Positions 6,379 to 13,921 are shown, counted from the first letter of the stretch. The stretch is DNA of 26,085 bases from JAVBPP01 sp031549535 (GCA_031549535.1 JAVBPP010000049.1:1-26085), one strand, 5' to 3'. The notes: a model not told the origin generated them from the letters alone. A program made the numbers and translations.

Positions 6379-8132
6379 CAATCCGTGTAGGACGGGGTAG
6401 CTGCGGCATTTCCGCAGGCGCGGAAAAGGTTTATCGCGCGCTGCAGGATAGCCTAACACAGCACAACATTGCGGCTAGGCTGGGCAGCGTGGGCTGCGTA
6501 GGTATGTGCTATCTGGAGCCGATTGTGGATATACAATGGGACGATGGTAAGCAATACCGCTGCGTGCGGGTGCAACCTGAACAGCTGGAGCAGCTTGTGC
6601 GCTTTTTAGAGACAAGAGAGGAAACCCTGCTGCAGGAGATGCTGCTTTCGGCCGAGGACGCCGTGTTTTTATCGCAACAAACGCGCATTGCACTGCGCAA
6701 TTGCGGGCGGCTTGACCCGGAATCGCTGCCCGAATATCAAGCCGCGGGGGGCTACCGGGCGCTGGAGGAGGCACTCGGGCATTCGCCGGAGAATGTGATT
6801 GAAGAAATCAAACGCTCCGGTCTGGCGGGGCGCGGCGGAGCAGGTTTTCCCACCTGGTTCAAATGGGACGCGGCGCGCAAGGCTGAGAGCACGGATGGCA
6901 TAAAATATTTGATATGTAACGCAGACGAGGGCGACCCCGGCGCGTTTATGGATAGAGCCCTTATCGAGGGCGACCCCCACGCCCTTTTGGAAGGCATGCT
7001 CATTGCCGCCTACTGCATCGGCGCAACGCAGGCTGTGGTCTATGTCCGCGCGGAATACCCGTTGGCTATCACGCGCCTGGAGCACGCCATTCGGCAGGCC
7101 GAGGAGGCCGGCTATATCGGCGAAAACATCCTGCATTCCGGCTTTTCCTGCCATGTGCGCATCAAGGCGGGGGCGGGCGCATTTGTCTGCGGGGAGGAAA
7201 CGGCCTTAATCGAATCGCTGGAAGGGCAGCGCGGTATGCCCCGGCTGAAACCGCCGGTCCCGGCGCAAAGCGGGTATTGGCAGAAACCCAGCAACATCAA
7301 CACTGTGGAGACCTTCGCCAATGTGCCTTGGATTCTGTCGCACGGTGGCGAGGCCTTTGCCGCGCTTGGCACTGAGGACAGCAAGGGCACCAAGGTGTTT
7401 GCCATTACGGGAAAAATTCGGCGCGGCGGCCTCGCAGAGGTGCCCATGGGCAAAACGCTGCGGGATGTAATCTTTGACATCGGCGGCGGCATCCGGGAGG
7501 ATGGGCGGTTTAAGGCCGTGCAGATGGGCGGCCCCTCCGGCGGCTGCATCCCCGAAGCCCTGTTGGACACGCCGATTGACTACAAAAAGCTGGCCGAAAC
7601 CGGGGCGATTATGGGCTCCGGCGGTATGGTTGTGATGGATGAAAGTACCTGCATGGTGAATATGGCAAAATTCTTTTTGGATTTTACCGCGAAAGAGAGC
7701 TGCGGCAAATGCATTCACTGCCGCGTGGGCACCAAACGTGTGTTAGAAATCCTCACGCGCATCTGTGATGGCAAGGGAAAAGAGGGCGATTTGGAGCTGC
7801 TGGAGGAAAGCTGCCGCCAGATTAAGGACGGTTCCCTATGCGGTCTGGGGCAAACGGCGCCCAATCCCGTTTTGTCCACCCTGCGCTATTTCCGGGAGGA
7901 ATACGAGGCGCATATCCGGGAGCACCGCTGCCCGGCGGGCGAATGCACGGCGCTGCTGCGTTACACCATCCTGCCCGAGAACTGCACCGGCTGCACCGCC
8001 TGCGCGCGGAAGTGCCCCACAGCGGCAATTTCCGGCGAGCGGAAACAGGCGCATGTGATAGACCCGCAAACATGTATTGCTTGCGGAGCATGTAAAGATA
8101 TTTGCCGTTTCGGCGCGGTGGAGGTGCGGTAA
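6372..8132 (+). CDS. NuoF/HndC-like NADH- and FMN-binding subunit
   Basis: A 586-residue cytoplasmic subunit that binds NADH and FMN and is the usual site of bifurcation in NuoF-type enzymes. Domains in order: an N-terminal thioredoxin-like ferredoxin (Cys11, Cys42, Cys46); the FMN/NADH fold with GRGGAGFP (153-160), NADEGDPGAFMDR (183-195) and GAGAFVCGEETALIESLEG; a [4Fe-4S] site Cys444, Cys447, Cys450 and Cys490; and a C-terminal 2x[4Fe-4S] ferredoxin with Cys538/541/544/548 and Cys568/571/574/578. ATG 6372 follows AAGGAGG; upstream in-frame codons from 6267 are shadow sequence. The stop is one base before the next gene. The domain order matches HndC/HydB of bifurcating hydrogenases and StnB-type subunits, and the neighbours decide for a transhydrogenase. 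Confidence 0.94.
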   Translation: MLTIRVGRGSCGISAGAEKVYRALQDSLTQHNIAARLGSVGCVGMCYLEPIVDIQWDDGKQYRCVRVQPEQLEQLVRFLETREETLLQEMLLSAEDAVFLSQQTRIALRNCGRLDPESLPEYQAAGGYRALEEALGHSPENVIEEIKRSGLAGRGGAGFPTWFKWDAARKAESTDGIKYLICNADEGDPGAFMDRALIEGDPHALLEGMLIAAYCIGATQAVVYVRAEYPLAITRLEHAIRQAEEAGYIGENILHSGFSCHVRIKAGAGAFVCGEETALIESLEGQRGMPRLKPPVPAQSGYWQKPSNINTVETFANVPWILSHGGEAFAALGTEDSKGTKVFAITGKIRRGGLAEVPMGKTLRDVIFDIGGGIREDGRFKAVQMGGPSGGCIPEALLDTPIDYKKLAETGAIMGSGGMVVMDESTCMVNMAKFFLDFTAKESCGKCIHCRVGTKRVLEILTRICDGKGKEGDLELLEESCRQIKDGSLCGLGQTAPNPVLSTLRYFREEYEAHIREHRCPAGECTALLRYTILPENCTGCTACARKCPTAAISGERKQAHVIDPQTCIACGACKDICRFGAVEVR

Positions 8133-8133
8133 G

Positions 8134-10872
8134 ATGCTAGAAATTCATTTGATTGTTGACGGCAAAGCTGTGACGGTGCCGCTTGGCGCCACAATTTTGG
8201 AGGCGGCAAAGCGCGCCGGCATAGAGATCCCCACCCTCTGCCACGATGCGCGTGTAGAGCCATACGGCGCATGCGGCCTTTGCGTTGTGGAACAGGAGGG
8301 CAACCCCAAGCTCCTGCGCGCCTGTGCAAGCAAGGCGGCGGACGGTATGGTGATTGATACCAAAAGCGAACGTGTGCGGGCTTCCCGGCAATTTGCGCTC
8401 TCGTTATTGCTTTCTGACCATCTGGGTGACTGTATTGCACCCTGTTCCCTTGCCTGCCCGGCGGGGACGGATTGCCAGGGATATGTGGGTTTAATTGCAA
8501 ATGGGGAGTATGCCGCAGCAGCGCGACTCATTCGCGAAAAAATTCCGTTTCCGGCCTCCATCGGGCGCATCTGCCCGCACCCCTGCGAAACCGCCTGCCG
8601 CAGAAAGCATGTGGAGCAGCCGATTTCCATTGCCGCGCTCAAAAGTGTGGCGGGAGATTTTGATTTGGAACAGGGGTTAACCCTGCCGGAAATGCTGCCG
8701 GAAAGCGGGAAACGGATCGCCATAATCGGCGGCGGCCCCGGCGGACTGACGGCGGCCTATTTTCTGCGCCGTAAGGGGCACGCTGTAACCGTATATGACG
8801 CGATGCCACAGATGGGCGGCATGCTGCGCTACGGCATCCCCGAATACCGTCTACCCAAGGCCGTGTTACAGGCGGAAATTGATTTGCTGGCGAAAATGGG
8901 GATTGTGCTGCACAACAACGTGCGTATTGGTGAAGCTGTTACGCTGGATACGCTGCGCACAGAACACGACGCAGTTGTGGTGGCTGTCGGCGCGTGGCGC
9001 TCGGGTAACATGCGCGTGCCGGGTGAAGATTTGCCGGGCGTAATCGGCGGCATTGATTTTCTACGCGCCGTCTCGTTGGGTGAAACGCCCGCGATTGGCG
9101 AACGCGTCGCGGTCTGCGGCGGCGGGAATACCGCCATGGATGCCTGCCGCACCGCCGTGCGTCTGGGCGCAAAGGAAGTGTATATCCTCTACCGCCGCAC
9201 ACGGGAAGAAATGCCGGCGGAGGATTTGGAAATGGAAGAAGCGGAGCAGGAGGGCGTTGTTTTCCGCTATCTGGTCAACCCAACGGAAATTTACGGGGAT
9301 GGCAAGGTGCAGGGCGTGAAGCTGCAGCAAATGCGCTTGGGCGAGCCGGACGCAAGCGGGCGGCGCAGGCCGGAACCCGTGGAGGGTGCCTTTGCGGACC
9401 TGCCGCTGGACAGCGTGATTATGGCCATCGGGCAATCGCCGGATTTAACCGGATTGGAAGCGCTGGAGGCCACGAAGTGGCGTACCGTACTTGCGGATGA
9501 AAGCACGTTCCGCACCAATCTGCCGGATGTTTTCGCCGTAGGTGACGCAACCAACAACGGTGCGGATATCGCCATCACCGCCATCGGCGAAGCGCAGAAG
9601 GCGGCCAATGTGATTGACAGTTTCCTCGCGGGGCAAGAGATACCCTACCGCAAACCCCTAATCAGTGAGCGGGAGGTTTCGCCCGAAGAATATCAAGATC
9701 GAGAAAAGCAAGCCCGCGCAGAGCAGAAGGTTCTGCCGGGTGCAATGCGCAAACAAAACTTTTTGCCGTTTGCCGAAACGCTGCCGCTGGATGCCGCCGC
9801 GCGGGAGGGCGCGCGCTGTCTGGAATGCGGCTGTTTGGATTATCATGAGTGCAAGTTAATCTCCTATGCAAGGGACTACGAAGCGGATCCCAAGCCTTAC
9901 GGCGTGTCGCGCGAAAAACACGGCGTGGATGAGAGCCATCCCTACCTCACGCATGAGTTTGACAAATGCGTGCTCTGCGGCCTGTGCGTGCGCGTGTGTG
10001 GCGAGGTGATGGGTGTCACAGCTCTGGGCATGAGCGGGCGCGGATTCCCCACGGTGGTTTCGCCGGAATTTGGCAAGGGGCTTGCGGATTCCGCCTGCGT
10101 TTCCTGCGGACAGTGCGTTGCGCTGTGCCCCACGGGTGCGCTGCAGGAGAAAGTGCCGTTTAAAAAGAGCGTGCCCTTGAAAGAAGAACGTGTTAGAACT
10201 ATTTGTCCCGGCTGCGCGGTGGGCTGCGAGATGGAGCTTGCCCGCGTGGGCAAAACCGTTACAAAAGCCGTACCATGCGGCAAAACCCTTGCCTGCGCGG
10301 AAGGGCGTTTCGGTTTTGGGCTTGTGAACGACCCACAGCGTGTGACAACGCCTCTGCTGGACAGCAAGCCTTGCAGTTGGGAACAGGCAATTGCCGCGTT
10401 GCAGACGGCACTGCAGCAAAACAATGTGGCCATCCTGCTCGCGGAAAGCTTGCCGCGCGAGGCGATTGATGCGGCGTTGGCATTGAAAAAACCGAGCTAC
10501 CGCTTTTTCCCGGAACGCCGAGCGCTGCAAGGGACAAAAGCGTTCGACACCGCCGTTTTGGGCGAAGGCTTCCACACGGGAGCAAATGCCGCATACCTCG
10601 CGGAAAAGGGTGTTCCACCCCTGGGAGATGCGGAGATTGTCAAAACGGAGCAGTTCCTCGTCATCGGCGCGGACGCGCCGGGGAATATCCCGCAGGAAAA
10701 ACTGCTGTGTGTGGTCGGATATTCCGCACAAGGGAAGCTGTTTTTCCCCGCCGCACAGTATGCGGAAACTGAGGGCACACTCGCAAACGGCAAGCAGATG
10801 CGCCGCGCGTTTGCCCCGGCGAGCGGGAGGAATACCATAGAAATTCTGCAAGAATGCGGAAAGAAGGCGTAG
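8134..10872 (+). CDS. Fused [2Fe-2S]/NfnB-like flavoprotein/[4Fe-4S] subunit (StnC-like) with a reduced molybdopterin domain
   Basis: A 912-residue fusion. Residues 1-80 are a NuoG-type [2Fe-2S] domain (Cys36, 47, 50, 64). His96-x3-Cys100 and Cys104, 108, 114, 147, 151, 155 lie at the junction with a GltD-like cluster domain. Residues 190-500 are a GltD/NfnB flavoprotein with FAD motif GGGPGG (199-204), NAD(P) motif GGGNTA (329-334) and VFAVGDATN. Residues 560-670 carry two [4Fe-4S] clusters (Cys612/615/618/622 and 655/658/661/665). Residues 691-740 match the formate-dehydrogenase iron-sulfur segment, Cys691-x2-Cys694-x3-Cys698 and Cys721. A short remnant of the molybdopterin fold follows. 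With the two upstream genes it matches the Sporomusa-type Nfn, which couples NADH, NADP and ferredoxin. The stop codon lies inside a REP element. Confidence 0.9.
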   Translation: MLEIHLIVDGKAVTVPLGATILEAAKRAGIEIPTLCHDARVEPYGACGLCVVEQEGNPKLLRACASKAADGMVIDTKSERVRASRQFALSLLLSDHLGDCIAPCSLACPAGTDCQGYVGLIANGEYAAAARLIREKIPFPASIGRICPHPCETACRRKHVEQPISIAALKSVAGDFDLEQGLTLPEMLPESGKRIAIIGGGPGGLTAAYFLRRKGHAVTVYDAMPQMGGMLRYGIPEYRLPKAVLQAEIDLLAKMGIVLHNNVRIGEAVTLDTLRTEHDAVVVAVGAWRSGNMRVPGEDLPGVIGGIDFLRAVSLGETPAIGERVAVCGGGNTAMDACRTAVRLGAKEVYILYRRTREEMPAEDLEMEEAEQEGVVFRYLVNPTEIYGDGKVQGVKLQQMRLGEPDASGRRRPEPVEGAFADLPLDSVIMAIGQSPDLTGLEALEATKWRTVLADESTFRTNLPDVFAVGDATNNGADIAITAIGEAQKAANVIDSFLAGQEIPYRKPLISEREVSPEEYQDREKQARAEQKVLPGAMRKQNFLPFAETLPLDAAAREGARCLECGCLDYHECKLISYARDYEADPKPYGVSREKHGVDESHPYLTHEFDKCVLCGLCVRVCGEVMGVTALGMSGRGFPTVVSPEFGKGLADSACVSCGQCVALCPTGALQEKVPFKKSVPLKEERVRTICPGCAVGCEMELARVGKTVTKAVPCGKTLACAEGRFGFGLVNDPQRVTTPLLDSKPCSWEQAIAALQTALQQNNVAILLAESLPREAIDAALALKKPSYRFFPERRALQGTKAFDTAVLGEGFHTGANAAYLAEKGVPPLGDAEIVKTEQFLVIGADAPGNIPQEKLLCVVGYSAQGKLFFPAAQYAETEGTLANGKQMRRAFAPASGRNTIEILQECGKKA

Positions 10873-10894
10873 GGTGCGCACACTGGGCGCACCG
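10869..10894 (+). repeat. REP-like palindrome A, overlapping the stop codon of the redox fusion gene
   Basis: GTAG, then stem GGTGCGC (10873-10879), a seven-base loop and GCGCACC (10887-10893), then G. The leading GTAGGG and the overall plan match the RAYT-associated REPs at 10939, 12466 and 12624, but the stem bases differ and still pair. The TAG stop codon at 10870-10872 is part of the repeat's conserved head. Confidence 0.6.
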
Positions 10895-10938
10895 CCGTTC
10901 CCGGTGAATGCCGTTTGGAAAAGGCAACCGACATCGAC

Positions 10939-10962
10939 GTAGGGACGCACTGTGTGCGTCCG
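10939..10962 (+). repeat. REP-like palindrome B
   Basis: GTAG, stem GGACGCAC, loop TGT, stem GTGCGTCC, then G. It differs from the two copies inside the RAYT gene by one base in each arm (A to C and T to G), so the eight-base stem stays perfectly paired. It lies in the spacer between the redox operon and the GNAT-IolB gene, in the same orientation as palindrome A. No clear promoter was found in this 219-base spacer. Confidence 0.8.
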
Positions 10963-11091
10963 ATGCCGTGTCCATGCGCGAAAAGCCTTGGTCGTTACCA
11001 ACCGCACGGTGGATACCGAAATAAACGGCGCTCCGCCGGAATGTAGACGCGCAATCACCTAGTTTTGCTCAACGCTAAGGAGGCATCCACC

Positions 11092-12345
11092 ATGCTACAT
11101 CTTCGGCATTTTGTTCAGGCGGATTGCCCGGTTATGATGCGAGATATTTTCCCGGATATGTCGCAGGAGAAATGTATGCAAACCATTGCGGAATTTGCTT
11201 CAATGGAATATAACGGAAGATATTTTGAAATGTTTGCCGTCGTCTGTGAGGCGGAAATTGTTGGCTTCGTTTCCCTGTATGAGCATGACGCAGCCACAAT
11301 CAGTCTTGGGCCGGAAATCATGGAGAAGCACTGGAGAAACGGGTATGGAACGCAGGCGATGGAGTTGGGTCTCCTTCACGCCAAGCAAAAAGGATATACG
11401 AAAGCTACGGCACAAATCCGAAAAAACAACGCTGCCAGCATAAAATTACACGAAAAACTTGGATACCAAAAAACCGGCGAAATGGTCAACAGGAAAGGGA
11501 CCGAAGTGTTCGTATACGAAAGGAAGCTAGAAAACGCGTCGGAAAGGACGGCTACTATGCATATACATGGAGAAAAAATATTCCCATACGGGTATAACCC
11601 CATTGCAACCATAGGAGATACACAGCAAAACTCGCTGATGGATTTTGGTCTGCTGCGCATGCGGGCGGGGGAAACCTTTCAAGAGGCGCAGGAGCTGGAG
11701 CGGGCGTATCTGCTCATCAGCGGCCGTGCGCTTGTAGAGTGGGGTTGTGAGAAGCAAACGGTACAGCGCAAGAATTGTTTCGACGAATCGCCCACCGTGC
11801 TGCATGTGCCGCGCGGCGTTTCCGTGACGCTTACGGCACAAACGGAATGTGAATGGACGGTGCACCGCACAGAAAATCTGCGGGATTTTGCGCCCCGGCT
11901 TTATCTGCCGGAAGAAACGCCGGATGAGCACCGCGGCGCAGGGACGATGCGTGAAACCTCTACGCGTATCGTACGCACCGTGTTTGACCACTCCAACGCC
12001 CCGCAGGCGAATCTGGTGCTGGGCGAGGTCATCGGCTTCCCCGGCAAATGGTCCAGCTATCCGCCGCATTACCACAGCCAGCCGGAAATCTATTTCTACC
12101 GCTTTAACCCCGAAAACGGCTTCGGTTACGCGGAATTAGGCGAAGAAGTGATCAAGACCCACCAAAATTCCACCGTGTTTATCACAAAAGAAGAAACGCA
12201 TCCCCAGACTACCGCCCCCGGCTATGCCATGTGGTATCTCTGGGTAATTCGCCATCTGCCGGGCGATCCCTACATCACGCCGACTTTCGTGCCGGAGCAC
12301 CTGTGGGTGACACAGCCGGACGCGGATATTTGGCCTTGTGAATGA
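11092..12345 (+). CDS. iolB: GNAT acetyltransferase-IolB fusion (5-deoxy-glucuronate isomerase)
   Basis: A 417-residue fusion. Residues 1-150 are a RimJ/RimL-type N-acetyltransferase with the acetyl-CoA loop WRNGYG (81-86) and IRKNNAASIKLHEKLGY. Residues 156-417 are IolB, which converts 5-deoxy-D-glucuronate to 5-dehydro-2-deoxy-D-gluconate in myo-inositol breakdown. IolB features are the double-cupin body, YPPHYHSQPEIYFYRF with likely metal ligands His326, His328 and Glu332, and the ending EHLWVTQPDADIWPCE. ATG 11092 follows AAGGAGG at eight bases. Met156 (ATG 11557) follows AAAGGA at a workable distance, so IolB alone could also be made. The IolB part is near the full length of stand-alone IolB (about 270). 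The GNAT half is AT-richer. The acetyltransferase target is unknown. Confidence 0.9.
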   Translation: MLHLRHFVQADCPVMMRDIFPDMSQEKCMQTIAEFASMEYNGRYFEMFAVVCEAEIVGFVSLYEHDAATISLGPEIMEKHWRNGYGTQAMELGLLHAKQKGYTKATAQIRKNNAASIKLHEKLGYQKTGEMVNRKGTEVFVYERKLENASERTATMHIHGEKIFPYGYNPIATIGDTQQNSLMDFGLLRMRAGETFQEAQELERAYLLISGRALVEWGCEKQTVQRKNCFDESPTVLHVPRGVSVTLTAQTECEWTVHRTENLRDFAPRLYLPEETPDEHRGAGTMRETSTRIVRTVFDHSNAPQANLVLGEVIGFPGKWSSYPPHYHSQPEIYFYRFNPENGFGYAELGEEVIKTHQNSTVFITKEETHPQTTAPGYAMWYLWVIRHLPGDPYITPTFVPEHLWVTQPDADIWPCE

Positions 12346-12348
12346 TGT

Positions 12349-12825
12349 ATGAAAGATGTGCCTGCGAGAAAGAATATCAGACTGAAAAATTATGATTATA
12401 GTAGTAATGGTGCATATTTCATTACCATTTGCGTCAAAGACAGACATGAAATGCTGGGAAAGATTGTAGGGACGAACTGTGTTCGTCCGGAGTTGTCTGA
12501 ATATGGAATGATTATCGAAAATGAAATTAAAGTTTTAGACAACACGTATGATGATGTTAAAGTAGATAAGTACGTTATTATGCCAAACCATGTCCATATG
12601 ATTATTTTTATTATGGCGGAAAGCGGACGAACACAGTTCGTCCCTACGATTTCGAGAATCATCAAACAATTCAAAGGTGCAATCACAAAGAAAATTGCAT
12701 TCTCGTTGTGGCAACCAAGATTTCACGACCACATTATCCGCGATGAAGAGGATTATCAAAACCATTGGCAATACATAGAGGAAAATCCGGTAAGATGGGT
12801 TGAGGACGAATATTACAGGGGATAA
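12349..12825 (+). CDS. REP-associated tyrosine transposase (RAYT, IS200/IS605-like)
   Basis: A 158-residue Y1 HUH transposase. The opening RLKNYDYSSNGAYFITICVKDR is typical of RAYTs. The metal-binding HUH motif is His81-Val-His83 in MPNHVHMII, and the nucleophile is probably Tyr136 in RDEEDYQNHWQYIEENP. RAYTs cut and move small palindromic REP sequences and are usually single-copy, without flanking inverted ends. Two perfect copies of its probable target lie within its own coding sequence (12466 and 12624), encoding VGTNCVRP and SGRTQFVPT, and both stay in frame. It starts four bases after iolB without a clear ribosome binding site and is AT-richer than iolB and iolD. It looks intact. Confidence 0.9.
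   Translation: MKDVPARKNIRLKNYDYSSNGAYFITICVKDRHEMLGKIVGTNCVRPELSEYGMIIENEIKVLDNTYDDVKVDKYVIMPNHVHMIIFIMAESGRTQFVPTISRIIKQFKGAITKKIAFSLWQPRFHDHIIRDEEDYQNHWQYIEENPVRWVEDEYYRG
12466..12489 (+). repeat. REP palindrome C inside the RAYT gene
   Basis: GTAG, stem GGACGAAC, loop TGT, stem GTTCGTCC, then G. The 24 bases are identical to copy D on the opposite strand. In the RAYT frame it encodes VGTNCVRP (residues 40-47). Confidence 0.9.
12624..12647 (-). repeat. REP palindrome D inside the RAYT gene, inverted
   Basis: The reverse complement of copy C, identical over all 24 bases, 134 bases further on. In the RAYT frame it encodes GRTQFVPT (residues 93-100). Copies C and D form a head-to-head pair like a REPIN, with coding sequence as the spacer. 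Confidence 0.9.
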
Positions 12826-12849
12826 AACTTATGTAAGTGGGTATTTTAT

Positions 12850-13170
12850 ATGAACCATTTAGTAAATTTTGAATTTATAGATTGGATTAAACCTGCAAAT
12901 GGCGTCCGTTATAAAAAGTATACGAATGGCAATCAGCAAATGAGGCTTGTAGAATTTTCAGAAGGATTTGTCGAACCGGATTGGTGCTGCACAGGTCATG
13001 CAGGCTATGTGGTAGAAGGATCTTTTTCAAATGATTACAATGGAAAACTGGAATATTATAAGGTTGGAGATTGCTTTTTTATTCCGAGCGGTGAACAAGA
13101 TAAACATAAAGTCATTATGGCAAAAGGTGAAAAAGTGCTTATATTATTGTTTGAAATTAAGGAAGAATAA
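12850..13170 (+). CDS. Small cupin-domain protein
   Basis: A 106-residue single-domain cupin. The first cupin motif is reduced (GHAGYVVEGSF, with one histidine in place of the usual HxH). The second is clear: GDCFFIPSGEQDKHKV, of the G-D-x4-P-x-G-x4-H type. Small cupins bind metals or small ligands, or act as sugar isomerases or sensor domains; the substrate here is unknown. The gene is AT-rich like the RAYT before it and the unknown gene after it. The ribosome binding site is weak (a G-rich AAGTGGG upstream). Its stop codon is two bases before the next start, so these two genes are co-transcribed. Confidence 0.75.
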   Translation: MNHLVNFEFIDWIKPANGVRYKKYTNGNQQMRLVEFSEGFVEPDWCCTGHAGYVVEGSFSNDYNGKLEYYKVGDCFFIPSGEQDKHKVIMAKGEKVLILLFEIKEE

Positions 13171-13172
13171 AG

Positions 13173-13793
13173 ATGACAAAAGATGAGATATTTGCCCAAC
13201 AATTGGACGATGGAACGCGCGAATTTTTCCTTCAGATGAATGAACGCTTGGAGCAGGAAGGATTAATCATTCGTCACGGCGACAAGGGTATTACATATTT
13301 TCCGGACACAAATCGAAAACAACCGCTTGAATTGAAAAAACAGCAACCGCTTGTGCTACGGTATACTCTGGATAAAACCGGGTTGACGGTTGAGTTGAAA
13401 TTAAATTTTATTGATTGCTACACAGACATAATTGAAAAAATGCCGGAACATATTAAAAAGATGTTTCGCACAATAAGACGTTGCCACAGCGAATCGGAAA
13501 CTTGCGACCGCCCTTGGGTTGACGGTCTTCCTGTGTGGATTGACGGCAGCGCTAACTGCGGCTTAAAGCGGACATATACGATTGATGGCGAGCATTATTA
13601 TTTATGCAGTTGGAACTACTATTTCAATCCCGATGTTTCCAATCCAGACGATGTGCAATACTACGTAGAAATTATTAAAGCGGAGATAGCGGCGGCAAAA
13701 GCAAGGAAAAAACATAATACAGCACATTATAACGAACAGGGACAAGAGATATCCTATCGTCTGGAGCGTCATAAAAGCGTCGGCAAACCATAA
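13173..13793 (+). CDS. Hypothetical protein
   Basis: A 206-residue protein that I do not recognise. No signal peptide or membrane segment is visible. It is rich in charged residues, has five cysteines including CHSESETC (about 109-116), and ends in a basic tail with EIIKAEIAAAKARKK, probably helical. Start ATG 13173 follows the cupin gene by two bases with a purine-rich GGAAGAATAAAG upstream. Codon use and base composition match the cupin and RAYT genes rather than iolB and iolD, so the three probably arrived together. The segment WIDGSANCGLKRTYTIDGEHYYLCSWNYYFNP reads like a folded beta-rich enzyme or ligand-binding domain. No function is assigned. Confidence 0.65.
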   Translation: MTKDEIFAQQLDDGTREFFLQMNERLEQEGLIIRHGDKGITYFPDTNRKQPLELKKQQPLVLRYTLDKTGLTVELKLNFIDCYTDIIEKMPEHIKKMFRTIRRCHSESETCDRPWVDGLPVWIDGSANCGLKRTYTIDGEHYYLCSWNYYFNPDVSNPDDVQYYVEIIKAEIAAAKARKKHNTAHYNEQGQEISYRLERHKSVGKP

Positions 13794-13921
13794 AGGAAAA
13801 TCTTTAAAAAAATAATAGAAGAATGTGGCAAATAGAGGTAGTAATAAAATGAAAAAGAAGAACTGAAACATACAGAACAATAATTCCCATTTGCATAAAA
13901 AAACACGAAGGAGCCATTCCT

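Noticed and set aside
10204..10872. Selenocysteine-containing formate dehydrogenase
   Set aside because: The formate-dehydrogenase-like segment has no in-frame TGA, no Cys/Sec active-site context and no SECIS-like need. The gene ends in TAG, and the frame after it soon hits a stop without similarity.
9856..11058. 400-codon open frame on the minus strand
   Set aside because: It lies mostly opposite the redox fusion gene, whose frame has full domain similarity. The antisense translation has no recognisable domains, is Arg/His/Ala-rich as expected of a shadow, and has no convincing ribosome binding site.
10869..12647. CRISPR array
   Set aside because: The repeated 24-base palindromes are irregularly spaced, occur on both strands and lie partly within a transposase gene; there are no cas genes.
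12396..12686. Antisense frame containing the same VGTNCVRP and GRTQFVPT peptides as the RAYT
   Set aside because: The shared peptides come from the two inverted REP copies read on the opposite strand, not from a second gene. No ribosome binding site or HUH motif is present on that strand.
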